From: an uncultured Prevotella sp.
Lineage (GTDB): Bacteria; Bacteroidota; Bacteroidia; Bacteroidales; Bacteroidaceae
Direction of reading: 5' to 3'
NCBI GenBank assembly: GCA_945830055.1
Contig: CALZXH010000005.1
Span: forward strand, 1-57,830
DNA: 57,830 nt
Shown: one piece after another, positions 40,620 through 49,852 of the stretch
How the letters are laid out: each line of letters starts with the position of its first letter
Position numbering within the stretch: position 1 is the stretch's first letter
The notes under the pieces: model-generated
Told to the model about the DNA's origin: nothing
Seen by the model: the letters and a program-made list of their open reading frames with translations, nothing else
The model's database searches: none
Program-made: the position numbers and the translations under genes

Positions 40620-41222
40620 ATGGAAATCAAGAACGTAGAGTTTAGTATCAGTTCGCCGAACATATCCAAGTGTCCCAACGACACCAAACCCGAATACGCC
40701 TTTATCGGGCGCTCCAATGTAGGCAAGTCAAGCCTCATCAACATGCTGTGCAACAACAAGAAGCTGGCCAAGACCTCTGCCACCCCCGGCAAGACCCTGC
40801 TGATCAACTTCTTTATCGTCAACAAAGAGTGGTACCTGGTTGACCTGCCCGGCTACGGCTACGCCAAGCGTTCCAAATCAGAGATAGCACGCCTTGACCA
40901 GATGATACGCAGCTACATCCTGCAACGCGAACAGCTGGTCAACCTGTTTGTACTGGTTGACATACGACTGGAGGCGCAGAAGATAGATCTGGAGTTCATC
41001 CAGTGGCTGGGACAAAGCGGCATTCCCTTCTCCCTGGTATTCACCAAGGCAGACAAGCTGACCAAGAACAAGATACAGGCCAACATCGCCGCCTACAAGA
41101 AAGTGCTCGAACAGGAATGGGACGAGCTCCCGCCCATCTTCGTGTCTTCATCGGCAAACAGATTGGGGCGCGAGGAAATCCTTGACTATATCGGCGACAT
41201 CAACAAGTCTTTCGAATCGTGA
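40620..41222 (+). CDS. engB: Ribosome-biogenesis GTPase EngB (YsxC/YihA)
   Basis: 200-aa TRAFAC GTPase, essential in many bacteria, needed for 50S assembly. Motifs: G1 [12 protein letters not shown] (residues about 28-39), G2 region [12 protein letters not shown]3 [10 protein letters not shown]4 TKADK and G5 SSSANRLG. Full length, cytoplasmic. Followed by recR 30 bp downstream. Confidence 0.95.
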   Translation: MEIKNVEFSISSPNISKCPNDTKPEYAFIGRSNVGKSSLINMLCNNKKLAKTSATPGKTLLINFFIVNKEWYLVDLPGYGYAKRSKSEIARLDQMIRSYILQREQLVNLFVLVDIRLEAQKIDLEFIQWLGQSGIPFSLVFTKADKLTKNKIQANIAAYKKVLEQEWDELPPIFVSSSANRLGREEILDYIGDINKSFES

Positions 41223-41252
41223 CCATCCCGTAGTGTCCCTGCAACAAAAGAT

Positions 41253-41864
41253 ATGATAAGAACCGTATTCCCGTCACAGCTGTTGGAACAGGCAGTCAAC
41301 GAGTTCAACAAGCTCCCCGGCATAGGCAGGAAGACCGCCCTGAAGCTGGTGCTGAGCCTGCTGAAGAGAGAGGCAGCCGAGGTCAACCGCTTTGCAGACG
41401 CCATCAAGACCGTGAGGAACGACATCAAGTACTGCAAGGTGTGCCACAATATCTGCGATGACGACGTATGCGAAATATGCAACGACCCCAACCGAGACCA
41501 CCACACCATCTGCGTGGTGGAAAACATTCAGGACGTGATGGCGATAGAGAACACCCAGCAATACAACGGCATCTACCATGTGCTTGGAGGACTCATCTCC
41601 CCCATGGACGGCGTCCGCCCTGCCGACCTGTCCATCGGTTCGCTGATCGATAGGGTGTCTCACTCCCAAGTCAAGGAAATCATCTTTGCCCTTAGCTCCA
41701 CCATGGAGGGCGACACCACCATTTTCTATATCGGCAGACAGCTGGAGCCCTACCACATACGCACCAGCGTCATCGCCCGCGGCATCTCGGTAGGCGACGA
41801 ACTGGAATATACGGATGAGGTGACCCTGGGAAGATCTATCATCAACAGAACCGAATATAAATAA
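41253..41864 (+). CDS. recR: Recombination protein RecR
   Basis: 203 aa; loads RecA on gaps with RecF/RecO. The N-terminal HhH ([20 protein letters not shown]), a four-Cys zinc finger ([16 protein letters not shown], about 57-72), a Toprim domain ([24 protein letters not shown]) and the C-terminal Walker B-like segment ([19 protein letters not shown]) are all present. Full length. Confidence 0.96.
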   Translation: MIRTVFPSQLLEQAVNEFNKLPGIGRKTALKLVLSLLKREAAEVNRFADAIKTVRNDIKYCKVCHNICDDDVCEICNDPNRDHHTICVVENIQDVMAIENTQQYNGIYHVLGGLISPMDGVRPADLSIGSLIDRVSHSQVKEIIFALSSTMEGDTTIFYIGRQLEPYHIRTSVIARGISVGDELEYTDEVTLGRSIINRTEYK

Positions 41865-41887
41865 CCACACATCAACAGACGGAGATT

Positions 41888-42334
41888 ATGGAAAATCGCA
41901 TCAGAATACTCAGAATTATATATTATGCCTTCTTTGCCCAAGTGGTATTATTCCTCTGCATTTTCAGTTATCTGAAAGGCTCATTCCAGGGACTTGACCC
42001 CTACGCAGGTGCAGGCTATTTCATCCTGGAGACAGCCGCCATTCTGATTACCTTGGCAGCCATCTATTTTGCCGCCAAGGCGCTCACCCTGCCTTCCGTG
42101 CGCAAGTACATCGCCCGGAATCCCCTGCAAAACTTCTCTACCGTGCAGACCGCCAGATACGCCGTAACGGAAGGCGCATGTCTGGCAAATGCCGTTCTCT
42201 ATTTCCTGTTCGGTACCGTGTCCAACTTCTACCTCGCCCTCATCTGCGTCCTCGCGTTCATCTTCCTGTACCCCAGCCGCGACCTCTGCAAGAAGTTCAT
42301 GGAAGAGGATGAAAACAACCGTGAGGAGGCATGA
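41888..42334 (+). CDS. Small membrane protein next to recR and a glycosyltransferase
   Basis: 148 aa with four hydrophobic segments (IIYYAFFAQVVLFLCIFSYL, YFILETAAILITLAAIYFAAKAL, ACLANAVLYFLFGTVS and FYLALICVLAFIFLY) and a charged C-terminus (KKFMEEDENNREEA). Not recognised. The stop overlaps the glycosyltransferase start (ATGA), so it is translated with it. Confidence 0.7.
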   Translation: MENRIRILRIIYYAFFAQVVLFLCIFSYLKGSFQGLDPYAGAGYFILETAAILITLAAIYFAAKALTLPSVRKYIARNPLQNFSTVQTARYAVTEGACLANAVLYFLFGTVSNFYLALICVLAFIFLYPSRDLCKKFMEEDENNREEA

Positions 42335-43542
42335 AACTATCCATCATCATAGTCAGCTATAATGTCAAGTTCTACTTGATGCAATGCCTGCAGAGCATCC
42401 GGCAGAGCCAAGGTAGCCATGAGTACGAAATCATCGTGGTGGACAACCACTCGCGCGACGACTCCGTGAAATACGTCAAGCGCCACTTCCCCGAAGTGGT
42501 ACTCATCGACAACATGCACAACGTGGGCTTCGCGCGCGCCAACAACCAAGGCATCGCCTGTGCCCACGGAGACTATATCCTGCTGCTCAACCCCGACACC
42601 CTCTTGGGCGAGGATGTACTCGCCAGCTGCCTTGACTTCATGGAAAGCCATCCTGCGGCAGGCGGCATCGGGGTGAAGATGCTCACAGCCAATGGCAGAA
42701 AGGCGATGGAATCGCGCAGGGGCATCCCCACCCCGCTCACCTCGTTCTTCAAGATGAGCGGACTGTGCGCCAGATTTCCCCGCAGCAAGGTATTCGCCAA
42801 GTACTACATGAGCTATCTGCCCTGGGACACCCCGCAGCAGATCGAGATCATCAGCGGCGCCTTCTGCATGATGCGCAGGGAGGTATTAGACCGCGCCGGC
42901 TGGCTGGATGAAGACTTCTTCATGTACGGCGAGGATATCGACCTGTCGTACCGTCTGCTGAAGAGTGGCGCCGAAAACTGGTACCTGCCGCTGTCCATCC
43001 TCCACTACAAGGGAGAGAGTACCAAGAAAAGCTCGTTCAGGTATGTGCATGTGTTCTATCAGGCCATGCTGATATTCCTGCGCAAGCACTACGGTCACAG
43101 CAACCTGTTTCTTACCGTGCCCATCAAGATAGCCATCTACTCCAAGGCCTCCCTGGAACTGATGGCGATACTCACGAAAAAGATCAGCAAGTCGTTGGGC
43201 TTCTTCAAGACCAGCAGGCACAAGCCGGTACGCTACCTTTTCGTGGGCGAGCGCGGTATGCTCGACAGTTGCCGGCAACTGGCCAAGCACAAGGGGCTTC
43301 AGGCAGACTTCATGGAGGTGTCCGGCGATTTGACGGAGGTAGCTGTTCCCGCCATTCCCACAGCCTCATCCTCCGGTCCGCAACGGTGTGTCGTGTTCGA
43401 CAGCAATACGGTCGCCTACGGCAACATGCTGCAGTTCATCGAAAGCCACGAAGACAAGAACATCATCCTCGGCATCTATCACAGCCAAGAGAACATGATC
43501 ATCACACCCGATGAAATCATCAGATACGAGAACCGCCTGTAA
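42331..43542 (+). CDS. Family 2 glycosyltransferase (WbbL-like)
   Basis: 403 aa. A GT-A domain: MKLSIIIVSYNVKFYLMQCLQSI, VVDNHSRDDSVKYVK, NVGFARANNQGI, YILLLNPDTLLGED (D-x-D-like NPDT metal site), GAFCMMRREVLDRAGWLDEDFFMYGEDIDLSYRL (the ED acceptor segment). The C-terminal 130 residues (KPVRYLFVGERGMLDSCRQL, CVVFDSNTVAYGNML) are an extra Rossmann-like part unlike plain GT2 enzymes. It would add a sugar such as rhamnose in surface glycan synthesis; the exact acceptor is unknown. Confidence 0.85.
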   Translation: MKLSIIIVSYNVKFYLMQCLQSIRQSQGSHEYEIIVVDNHSRDDSVKYVKRHFPEVVLIDNMHNVGFARANNQGIACAHGDYILLLNPDTLLGEDVLASCLDFMESHPAAGGIGVKMLTANGRKAMESRRGIPTPLTSFFKMSGLCARFPRSKVFAKYYMSYLPWDTPQQIEIISGAFCMMRREVLDRAGWLDEDFFMYGEDIDLSYRLLKSGAENWYLPLSILHYKGESTKKSSFRYVHVFYQAMLIFLRKHYGHSNLFLTVPIKIAIYSKASLELMAILTKKISKSLGFFKTSRHKPVRYLFVGERGMLDSCRQLAKHKGLQADFMEVSGDLTEVAVPAIPTASSSGPQRCVVFDSNTVAYGNMLQFIESHEDKNIILGIYHSQENMIITPDEIIRYENRL

Positions 43543-43568
43543 CCCCCACACTATCAGCATATCAGAAG

Positions 43569-44078
43569 ATGGAGACCACACGCATAAGAATCAGGGCGAT
43601 GGAACCGGAAGATCTGGAAGACCTGTACGCCATAGAGAACGATTTTTCCGTCTGGGAACTGGGCATCACCAACGTGCCCTATTCCAAATACCTGATACAC
43701 GACTACATCGCCAACGCCAACGGAGACATCTACCACGACGGACAGGCGAGGATGATCATAGAGAACGGGCAGCACGAGGTGGTGGGCATCATCGACCTCA
43801 CCGACTTCTCGCCCGCCCATAAAAGGGCGGAAATAGGCATCGTCATCAAAAAGGAGCACCGGCAGAAAGGGTACGCCACAGAAGCGCTGCATCTTGTCAG
43901 CCATTACGCGCGGCGCATCCTGCATCTTCACCAGCTGTATGCCGTCATCGGCTGCCACAACGAAGAAGCCCTCAGATTGTTCTCCAGCAACGGCTATAAA
44001 GTCCAAAATCGGTTGAAGGAATGGCTTTATGACGGAGAAAAATACCATGATGCCCAGATAATGCAACTGTTTTTGTAA
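43569..44078 (+). CDS. GNAT N-acetyltransferase, RimJ/RimL-like
   Basis: 169-aa acetyl-CoA-dependent transferase. TTRIRIRAMEPEDLEDLYAIEND begins the fold; the acetyl-CoA loop is EIGIVIKKEHRQKGYATEAL (R-x-x-G-x-A). The ending LFSSNGYKVQNRLKEWLYDGEKYHDAQIMQLFL is typical of SpeG/RimJ-like branches. Substrate unknown. Confidence 0.87.
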   Translation: METTRIRIRAMEPEDLEDLYAIENDFSVWELGITNVPYSKYLIHDYIANANGDIYHDGQARMIIENGQHEVVGIIDLTDFSPAHKRAEIGIVIKKEHRQKGYATEALHLVSHYARRILHLHQLYAVIGCHNEEALRLFSSNGYKVQNRLKEWLYDGEKYHDAQIMQLFL

Positions 44079-44093
44079 TTTTTCGGCATTTTA

Positions 44094-44125
44094 TTTGGCG
44101 GTATCAAAAAAAAGCCATAACTTTG
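44094..44125 (+). promoter_or_regulatory. Promoter of tRNA-Asp (TTTG-N20-TAACTTTG)
   Basis: TTTG (44094-44097) and TAACTTTG (44118-44125) are 20 bp apart, a full match to the Bacteroidetes promoter. The -7 box ends 18 bp before the mature tRNA. Confidence 0.8.
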
Positions 44126-44143
44126 CAGCCGTAAATCAAGAGA

Positions 44144-44217
44144 GGTGCGTTAGTTCAGTTGGTTAGAATGCCTGCCTGTCACGCAGGAGGTCACGGGTTC
44201 GAGTCCCGTACGCACCG
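44144..44217 (+). tRNA. tRNA-Asp (GTC)
   Basis: 74-nt cloverleaf: acceptor GGTGCGT paired with ACGCACC, discriminator G; anticodon stem CCTGC/GCAGG with loop containing GTC; T arm CACGGGTTCGAGTCCCGT. No CCA is encoded. Own promoter and terminator. No integrase or direct repeat of its 3' end was seen nearby. Confidence 0.96.
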
Positions 44218-44220
44218 CAG

Positions 44221-44262
44221 AAAAATCCTTGGGTAACACATCGTTTACCCAAGGATTTTTTT
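44221..44262 (+). terminator. Terminator of tRNA-Asp
   Basis: A 16-bp perfect stem (AAAAATCCTTGGGTAA with TTACCCAAGGATTTTT) with a T-run starts 4 bp after the tRNA. Confidence 0.9.
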
Positions 44263-44293
44263 AAAAGAGAGAATCCGTAATTGTCAGATCACT

Positions 44294-44662
44294 ATGCGTC
44301 ACAGACTCATATTGGCATTAGGCAGCAACGATGCTGATGCGCCTCATCTGTTGAACGAGGCGGCAGCCATGATGAGTGATGTGCTCTCCATCGAAAAGAC
44401 CACCCGGCAGTTGCGCTCCCAAGCCATCAATCACGGTAGCGGCATGTTCACGAATATGATGATTGAGGCGTCCACCACCTTGGATTACCAGCCTCTTCTT
44501 GGCGCCCTCAAGCAGATAGAGCGGCGCATAGGACGTGTGCACGATACCGGCGGAGCGGTGAAGATGGATATCGACATCCTGCAATACGACGGCACCAAGT
44601 GCCATATCGGAGACTGGGAAAGCCCCTATATACAGACCTTGTTAGAAGAATTGAAGTCATGA
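44294..44662 (+). CDS. Short HPPK (FolK)-like protein
   Basis: 122 aa; resembles 6-hydroxymethyl-7,8-dihydropterin pyrophosphokinase, which makes the folate precursor. LALGSND near residues 7-13 is the family's N-terminal signature, and RRIGRVHDTGGAVKMDIDIL near 75-95 takes the place of the RxxRWGPR-x-x-DLDIL active-site block, with the DIDIL metal Asp pair. It is shorter than the usual 150-160 aa and lacks most of the C-terminal part. It may be a real short variant with another role. Overlaps the Nudix gene by 4 bp. Confidence 0.65.
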   Translation: MRHRLILALGSNDADAPHLLNEAAAMMSDVLSIEKTTRQLRSQAINHGSGMFTNMMIEASTTLDYQPLLGALKQIERRIGRVHDTGGAVKMDIDILQYDGTKCHIGDWESPYIQTLLEELKS

Positions 44663-45429
44663 AAAGCTATTGTATATTCCACAAGAACGACATTCTCCTC
44701 AGAAAGGAGAGCGAGGGCACTTACTGTCTGCCTTGCGACAGTCGGATAGAAAAGGTGCTGCCGCCCTCTGCAGATGCCATGACCGTAGAACAGCCCGAGC
44801 CCGGCAGGCAATACATCACCTACCCCACCATCGTTCACGACCTGCCCGGGGAAGACTACACGTGGTGCGACCTGCGGGAATCGTATTACAAACTGTCAGC
44901 GGCAGAATACAAGACGGCAGGCAAATGCAAGGAACTGACCTACTGGAACGACAACAACCGCTATTGCAGCAGATGCGGCAGCAAGATGGAGTTCTCATCC
45001 GACATCAGCAAGAAATGCACCTGCTGCGGCCGTGAGATATGGCCCCTGCTTGCCACCGCCATCATCGTCCTTGTGCACAAGGAGGACGAGGTGTTGCTGG
45101 TTCATGCCCGGAATTTCAGGAGAGATTTCTACGGTTGCGTGGCAGGTTTCGTAGAGACTGGCGAAACCCTCGAAGAGGCGGTAAGGCGCGAAGTGATGGA
45201 AGAGACTGGCATCGCCATCAAGAACATCCGCTATTTCTCGAGCCAGCCGTGGCCATACCCCTGCGGACTGATGATAGGCTTCCATGCCGACTACGACGGC
45301 GGAGAAATCAAGCTTCAATACGAAGAGCTGGAATTCGGCAACTGGTTCGGCAAGGACAACCTGCCCAACCTGCCCGAAAAGCTGTCCATCGCCCGTCAGC
45401 TCATCGACCACTGGCTCTGCGAACGCTGA
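44659..45429 (+). CDS. nudC: Nudix hydrolase, NAD diphosphatase (NudC) type
   Basis: 256 aa; hydrolyses NADH/NAD+ and can remove NAD caps from RNA. A zinc ribbon precedes the catalytic domain (YCSRCGSKMEFS, then KCTCCGREIWP). The Nudix box GFVETGETLEEAVRREVMEETGI is complete, and the NudC-type SQPWPYP motif follows. ATG at 44659 overlaps the stop of the HPPK-like gene (ATGA). Confidence 0.92.
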   Translation: MKSYCIFHKNDILLRKESEGTYCLPCDSRIEKVLPPSADAMTVEQPEPGRQYITYPTIVHDLPGEDYTWCDLRESYYKLSAAEYKTAGKCKELTYWNDNNRYCSRCGSKMEFSSDISKKCTCCGREIWPLLATAIIVLVHKEDEVLLVHARNFRRDFYGCVAGFVETGETLEEAVRREVMEETGIAIKNIRYFSSQPWPYPCGLMIGFHADYDGGEIKLQYEELEFGNWFGKDNLPNLPEKLSIARQLIDHWLCER

Positions 45430-45495
45430 GTAAGCCACAAACCGGCAACCGGCAGGAACAGGAACCTTTTACAAAAGAAAATAACAGCAATTGTC

Positions 45496-45900
45496 ATGAA
45501 CATCAGAAATATTGTCATCATCACAGCATCCTTGGTGTGCGCCGCGTTTGTCGCTTCATGCCAGGAATCCATCGAGGAAAGATGCCGCAGGGAGTGTATG
45601 GAATATACCAAGACCAAATGTCCCTTCCCCTACGACAAATACACCACCATCGACAGTCTGGCTTTCGACGTCGCTTCGCATACCCTCATCCATTATTACA
45701 CGCTGAAGGGCGAGGCAGACAACGCCGGCAATCTCCAGACAGACAAGGCCCGCAACGCGCTGTTGCAGGAGCTAAAGAATTCTACACGGACACGACTGTA
45801 CAAGGAAAACGGCTACTCATTCCGTTATATCTACCACTCCCAGCAGAACCCTGAGACCGTACTGCTGGACATACTTCTCAAAAAAGAGGATTACCAATAA
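45496..45900 (+). CDS. Hypothetical lipoprotein
   Basis: 134 aa with a lipobox Cys near residue 22 (AAFVASCQES). The remaining part has more Cys residues (ERCRRECMEYTKTKCPFPYD) and a beta-rich end (YSFRYIYHSQQNPETVLLDILLKKEDY). Not recognised; an outer-membrane or periplasmic lipoprotein. It ends just before a bidirectional terminator. Confidence 0.7.
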   Translation: MNIRNIVIITASLVCAAFVASCQESIEERCRRECMEYTKTKCPFPYDKYTTIDSLAFDVASHTLIHYYTLKGEADNAGNLQTDKARNALLQELKNSTRTRLYKENGYSFRYIYHSQQNPETVLLDILLKKEDYQ

Positions 45901-45941
45901 TACAAAATAAGGCTGGAGCCAAGCTCCAGCCTTATTTTGTA
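45901..45941. terminator. Bidirectional terminator between the lipoprotein gene and rho
   Basis: A 19-bp perfect stem with a 3-nt loop (TACAAAATAAGGCTGGAGC and its complement at 45923-45941). T-rich arms on both strands serve both converging genes. Confidence 0.93.
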
Positions 45942-45943
45942 TC

Positions 45944-47800
45944 TTATCCGTTCATCGACATCAGGAACTCCTCGTTGTCGTTGGTGTGCACCAGTCGGCC
46001 CAGTACCGTGTTCATCGCCTCTATCGGGTTCATCTCGCTGATAATCTTACGGATGATCCACATTCTGTTGAGCGTGGTCTCATCCTGCAGCAGGTCGTCC
46101 CTACGTGTGCTCGACTGTACCAGGTTGACAGCCGGGTAGATACGCTTGTTGCTCAATACCCTCTCCAGCTGCAGCTCCATGTTGCCGGTACCCTTGAATT
46201 CCTCGAAGATCACCTCATCCATCTTGGAGCCCGTATCAATCAGGGCGGTGGCGATGATAGTCAGCGAACCGCCGTTCTCGATGTTACGCGCCGCACCAAA
46301 GAAGCGCTTGGGCTTCTGCAGGGCGTTGGCATCTACACCACCCGTCAGCACCTTTCCGCTCGCCGGACTCACCGTATTGTAAGCACGGGCAAGACGTGTG
46401 ATAGAATCGAGGAAAATCACCACATCGTGACCGCACTCCACCATTCTCTTCGCCTTTTCCAGCACGATGCCCGCAATCTTGACATGCCTCTCCGCCGGTT
46501 CGTCGAAGGTAGAGGCGATGACCTCGGCATTCACCGTGCGGCTCATGTCGGTCACCTCTTCAGGTCGCTCGTCGATGAGCAGCATCATCAGATAGGCCTC
46601 CGGGTGGTTGGCAGCTATGGCGTTGGCGATATCCTTCATCAGGATGGTCTTACCCGTCTTGGGCTGCGCCACGATCAGCGCGCGCTGCCCCTTTCCGATG
46701 GGTGCAAACAGATCCACCAGTCTTACGCTGGGGTTGGCAAACGCCTTCGTGCCGCAGATATTGAACTTCTCTTCCGGGAAGAGCGGCGTCAGGTGTTCGA
46801 AATTCACCCTGTCTCTCACCTCCTCGGGATTGCGTCCGTTGATGAGCAGCACCTCGTTCAGGGTAAAATACTTTTCGTTGTCGAGCGGGGGCATCACCGT
46901 ACACTCCACCACATCACCCGTCTTCAGACCATATTTCTTGATTTGCATGGGCGATACGTAGATGTCGTCGGGCGATGACAGGTAATTATAGTCACTTGAG
47001 CGCAGGAATCCGTATCCGTCGGTAAGCAGCTCAAGCACACCGTTTCCGTTGATCAGGTCGGCGAATTCATAGCGCTCCTCCTGGTTGTCCATTTCCATCA
47101 TGGGATAATAGTCGTCCTGCACGGCGGCGTTCATCGGTCTGTCAAACATGTCGAGTTCCGGATAGGCAGCCCTGTCTTCGATGGGCAGGTCCTCCACCAC
47201 GATAAAGTCGGTACCGTCGCCCGGGTCGCCCGCCCATACCCGCTGTGAGTCAGCTTGCGTTTCTGCGGTTTCGTTGCGCTTCGCCATCTTCTCTTGCAGC
47301 TGTTCTATCGCCTCTTCATTCACGGCATCCTCGGCATTCTGTTCCGTCTCCTTATATACAGCCTCCGGCACGGGTGCCATCGCCTGTTCCTCCGTCACAT
47401 TACCGGCAGTTTCGGGTGCAGGCTCTGTAATCACGTTTTCTGCAGCCGGCTCAGTCTTCTTCTTTGCCGTAGCGCGTGTAGCCCTGGTCTTCCCTGTGGC
47501 AGGTGCAAGCGCCGGAGCCTCCTCCTTCTCGCCCGTCTTTTTCTTGTAGTCCAAATTATCCCCCTCATTGCCCGTTACGGTATATACCTTGTCGGTATCC
47601 TTTTTGACAATACGTGTTCTTTTTCGTTTCGGGGTTTCGGTGGCGGTAATGCCGGCAGCCTCCTCTTCGGCGGCCTTGTCCAGGATGGCGTAGATGATGC
47701 CCTCCTTCTGGTCACCGTCTTTCAATACGATGCCATAATTACCCGCAAGTTCCATTAACTTGGATATATCCAAAGACAATAATTCCTCTTTTGTAAGCAT
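45944..47800 (-). CDS. rho: Transcription termination factor Rho with a long N-terminal insertion
   Basis: 618 aa from [12 protein letters not shown] (47800). Residues 1-45 are the Rho N-terminal domain; about 45-235 are a low-complexity, disordered insertion rich in Ala, Glu, Lys, Thr and Pro; about 236-290 the RNA-binding cold-shock fold ([36 protein letters not shown]); the ATPase follows with P-loop [28 protein letters not shown] and the Q-loop/R-loop segments. A Rho insertion of this kind in Bacteroides is reported to drive phase separation. Start upstream of the hairpin leader is not used. Confidence 0.96.
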   Translation of the reverse strand: MLTKEELLSLDISKLMELAGNYGIVLKDGDQKEGIIYAILDKAAEEEAAGITATETPKRKRTRIVKKDTDKVYTVTGNEGDNLDYKKKTGEKEEAPALAPATGKTRATRATAKKKTEPAAENVITEPAPETAGNVTEEQAMAPVPEAVYKETEQNAEDAVNEEAIEQLQEKMAKRNETAETQADSQRVWAGDPGDGTDFIVVEDLPIEDRAAYPELDMFDRPMNAAVQDDYYPMMEMDNQEERYEFADLINGNGVLELLTDGYGFLRSSDYNYLSSPDDIYVSPMQIKKYGLKTGDVVECTVMPPLDNEKYFTLNEVLLINGRNPEEVRDRVNFEHLTPLFPEEKFNICGTKAFANPSVRLVDLFAPIGKGQRALIVAQPKTGKTILMKDIANAIAANHPEAYLMMLLIDERPEEVTDMSRTVNAEVIASTFDEPAERHVKIAGIVLEKAKRMVECGHDVVIFLDSITRLARAYNTVSPASGKVLTGGVDANALQKPKRFFGAARNIENGGSLTIIATALIDTGSKMDEVIFEEFKGTGNMELQLERVLSNKRIYPAVNLVQSSTRRDDLLQDETTLNRMWIIRKIISEMNPIEAMNTVLGRLVHTNDNEEFLMSMNG

Positions 47801-47854
47801 AATGTGAGAATGATTTTTGATATTGACACAAGGATTGTGCAAATAAGCGAGAGT

Positions 47855-47872
47855 GTTTCACTTATGTGAAAC
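47855..47872 (-). promoter_or_regulatory. Hairpin in the rho leader
   Basis: GTTTCAC and GTGAAAC form a 7-bp perfect stem with a 4-nt loop in the leader of about 85 nt between the rho promoter and start. It could be a protein- or RNA-binding site; no T-run follows, so it is not a terminator. Confidence 0.55.
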
Positions 47873-47891
47873 TATCTTCAATAAGCCGATG

Positions 47892-47923
47892 CAAAGTTAA
47901 GCAAAACTATCTGAATAAACAAA
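47892..47923 (-). promoter_or_regulatory. Promoter of rho (TTTG-N20-TAACTTTG)
   Basis: On the minus strand TTTG (47923-47920), 20 bp, TAACTTTG (47899-47892) match the phylum consensus, 92 bp before the start codon. It also overlaps the end of the epimerase gene region. Confidence 0.8.
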
Positions 47924-47945
47924 TATCTTGCGACAAATAAATCAT

Positions 47946-49025
47946 CTATGCGTTGTAATCCTTGTACCATTCGGCAAATTTCCGCAGTCCGTCCCTCAGC
48001 GAGGTCGAAGGCTTGAATCCGAAATCCTGTTCCAGCTGTGTGGTATCGGCATAGGTCACAGGCACATCTCCCGGCTGCATGGGCACGAGCTGCTTGTGCG
48101 CCTCGAAGTCATAATCCTCGGGCAGCACCCCTGCCCTGACCAGCTCTTCCTGCAGGATGCTGACGAAGTCGAGCAGGTTCTCGGGCGAGTTATTGCCTAT
48201 GTTGTACACCTTATAGGGCGGTACGGGCAATCCGTCTTCTCCGTTGCTTTTCTCGGGTGCATGCTGCATGATGCGTACCACCCCCTCCACGATATCATCG
48301 ACATAGGTGAAGTCGCGCTTGCAGTTGCCGTAGTTGAATATCTTGATGGTCTCGCCCCTGACCAGCTTGTCGGTAAAGCCGAAATAAGCCATGTCGGGAC
48401 GCCCCGCAGGTCCGTAAACGGTAAAGAAGCGGAGCCCCGTAGAAGGTATGTTGTAGAGTTTGCTGTAGGCATGCGCCATGAGTTCGTTGCTCTTTTTCGT
48501 GGCGGCATAGAGGCTGACGGGATTGTCCACCTTGTCCTCCGTCGAATAGGGCACCTTCTTGTTCGAGCCGTACACCGACGACGAGGAGGCATACACCAGA
48601 TGCTCCAGTCCGCCCGGTTTTCCCTGTTCGGGCTGGTGGTTTCTGCAAGCCTCCAGGATATTGTAGAAGCCTATCAGGTTGCTCTCGATATAGGCGTCAG
48701 GATTGGTGATGCTGTACCTCACGCCCGCCTGTGCAGCCAGGTTGACCACAACGGCAGGTCTGTAGGCCGTGAAAATCCTTTCCACCTCGTCGCGGTCAGC
48801 GATGCTTCCCTCCACAAAGGTCCAGTCTCTATGGAGCGCAGCAATCTCAGCCAGGCGTTCCCGCTTGATGCTCACGTCATAATAGTCGGTGATGGAGTCG
48901 ATGCCCACCACCTTGATATCCTTCACATCGTGAAACAGGCGCTTCACCAGGTTAGCCCCTATAAACCCCGCTGCACCTGTCACGAGTACAGTCTTTCCTT
49001 CCAAATTGATATTATATTCCAACAT
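47946..49025 (-). CDS. UDP-glucuronate 4-epimerase-like short-chain dehydrogenase
   Basis: 359 aa, NAD-dependent. The cofactor loop is GAAGFIGANLVKRL, the Ser/Thr is in YASSSSVYG and the active Tyr-Lys pair is in YAATKKSNE (Y-x-x-x-K). FYNILEACRN and RFFTVYGPAGRPDMAYF are typical of the UDP-glucuronate epimerase (CapI/LspL) clade, which interconverts UDP-GlcA and UDP-GalA. ATG at 49025 is used; a TTG precedes it. It is last in a nucleotide-sugar operon. Confidence 0.88.
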   Translation of the reverse strand: MLEYNINLEGKTVLVTGAAGFIGANLVKRLFHDVKDIKVVGIDSITDYYDVSIKRERLAEIAALHRDWTFVEGSIADRDEVERIFTAYRPAVVVNLAAQAGVRYSITNPDAYIESNLIGFYNILEACRNHQPEQGKPGGLEHLVYASSSSVYGSNKKVPYSTEDKVDNPVSLYAATKKSNELMAHAYSKLYNIPSTGLRFFTVYGPAGRPDMAYFGFTDKLVRGETIKIFNYGNCKRDFTYVDDIVEGVVRIMQHAPEKSNGEDGLPVPPYKVYNIGNNSPENLLDFVSILQEELVRAGVLPEDYDFEAHKQLVPMQPGDVPVTYADTTQLEQDFGFKPSTSLRDGLRKFAEWYKDYNA

Positions 49026-49093
49026 CGCCAATGTACTTTTTGATTCTTGTATATTCTACTTCGCTTGTATTTTCTGATACCGGCAGCCCCGTA

Positions 49094-49852
49094 TTATCTG
49101 AAGCGCTCGCACGCCTCCCTGTACGTATCTATACTGCCTATGTCAAAGCGCAGGTTCTCTCCCGTCCCCGCCATGGGCCATGCGTGCATCGTGGTACGCT
49201 CGCAGAGGTAGTGCGCCAGGTTGCCCGGAGCGTCCTTGCCGCATCCGTCAGCCACGGCGTTGCGTACCAGCTCCAGGTCTTTCTCCTTATATATATAGAA
49301 GGGCGGCACAGCCCAGTGGCTCTTGGGCGCCTCGGGTTTCTCCTCCATATCCAGCACGCGGTGGTTTTCGTCGAGCACCACCACGCCGGTGCGTTGCAGT
49401 TTGGCAAGCTCGTTCTGCTCATGGCACATGATGCACGAGGTGCCCTTCTGCTTGGCAAACTCCACAAAACCCTTGAACGAGAAGAACAGCAGGTTGTCGG
49501 CAGCCACCACCAGCAGGTCAGAAGCCCCTTCCGGGTCACGCCCGTCGAGCATCCTGATGGCGAGCAGCAGGTCGCACACCGCCCCCCGTCGTGTCTCGTT
49601 GGTCGATGTGCCGTCGTCTATCACGGTGATGGGTTTCCGGTAGTTCACCGTATTCTTCCACTCCTCGAAAATCCGGGCGAATTTATGGTTGGTCACAATC
49701 ACGTGTTCCGTGATGTCGTCTATCCCGTCGATATCATCCAGCATACGCTCCAGTATCGACTTCTCACCTATCTTCAGCAGCGGTTTGGGGAAATCCTTTG
49801 TCAACTCCCCCAACCTGGTGGCATATCCTGCCGCAATCACAATATTCTTCAT
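49094..49852 (-). CDS. Sugar-1-phosphate nucleotidyltransferase
   Basis: 252-aa NTP transferase. The N-terminal signature is AAGYATRLGELTKDFPKPLLKI (G-x-x-T-R-L, then the K-P-L-L-x-I Lys). DDGTS and LLVVAADNL give the D-N metal motif. The C-terminal part GTGENLRFDIGSIDTYREACERF is typical. Overlaps the upstream kinase stop by 4 bp, so it probably uses that kinase's product. Confidence 0.87.
   Translation of the reverse strand: MKNIVIAAGYATRLGELTKDFPKPLLKIGEKSILERMLDDIDGIDDITEHVIVTNHKFARIFEEWKNTVNYRKPITVIDDGTSTNETRRGAVCDLLLAIRMLDGRDPEGASDLLVVAADNLLFFSFKGFVEFAKQKGTSCIMCHEQNELAKLQRTGVVVLDENHRVLDMEEKPEAPKSHWAVPPFYIYKEKDLELVRNAVADGCGKDAPGNLAHYLCERTTMHAWPMAGTGENLRFDIGSIDTYREACERFR

Noticed and set aside
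44144..44217. tRNA-Asp as an integration site.
   Set aside because: No integrase and no copy of the tRNA 3' end was seen downstream; flanking genes look core.
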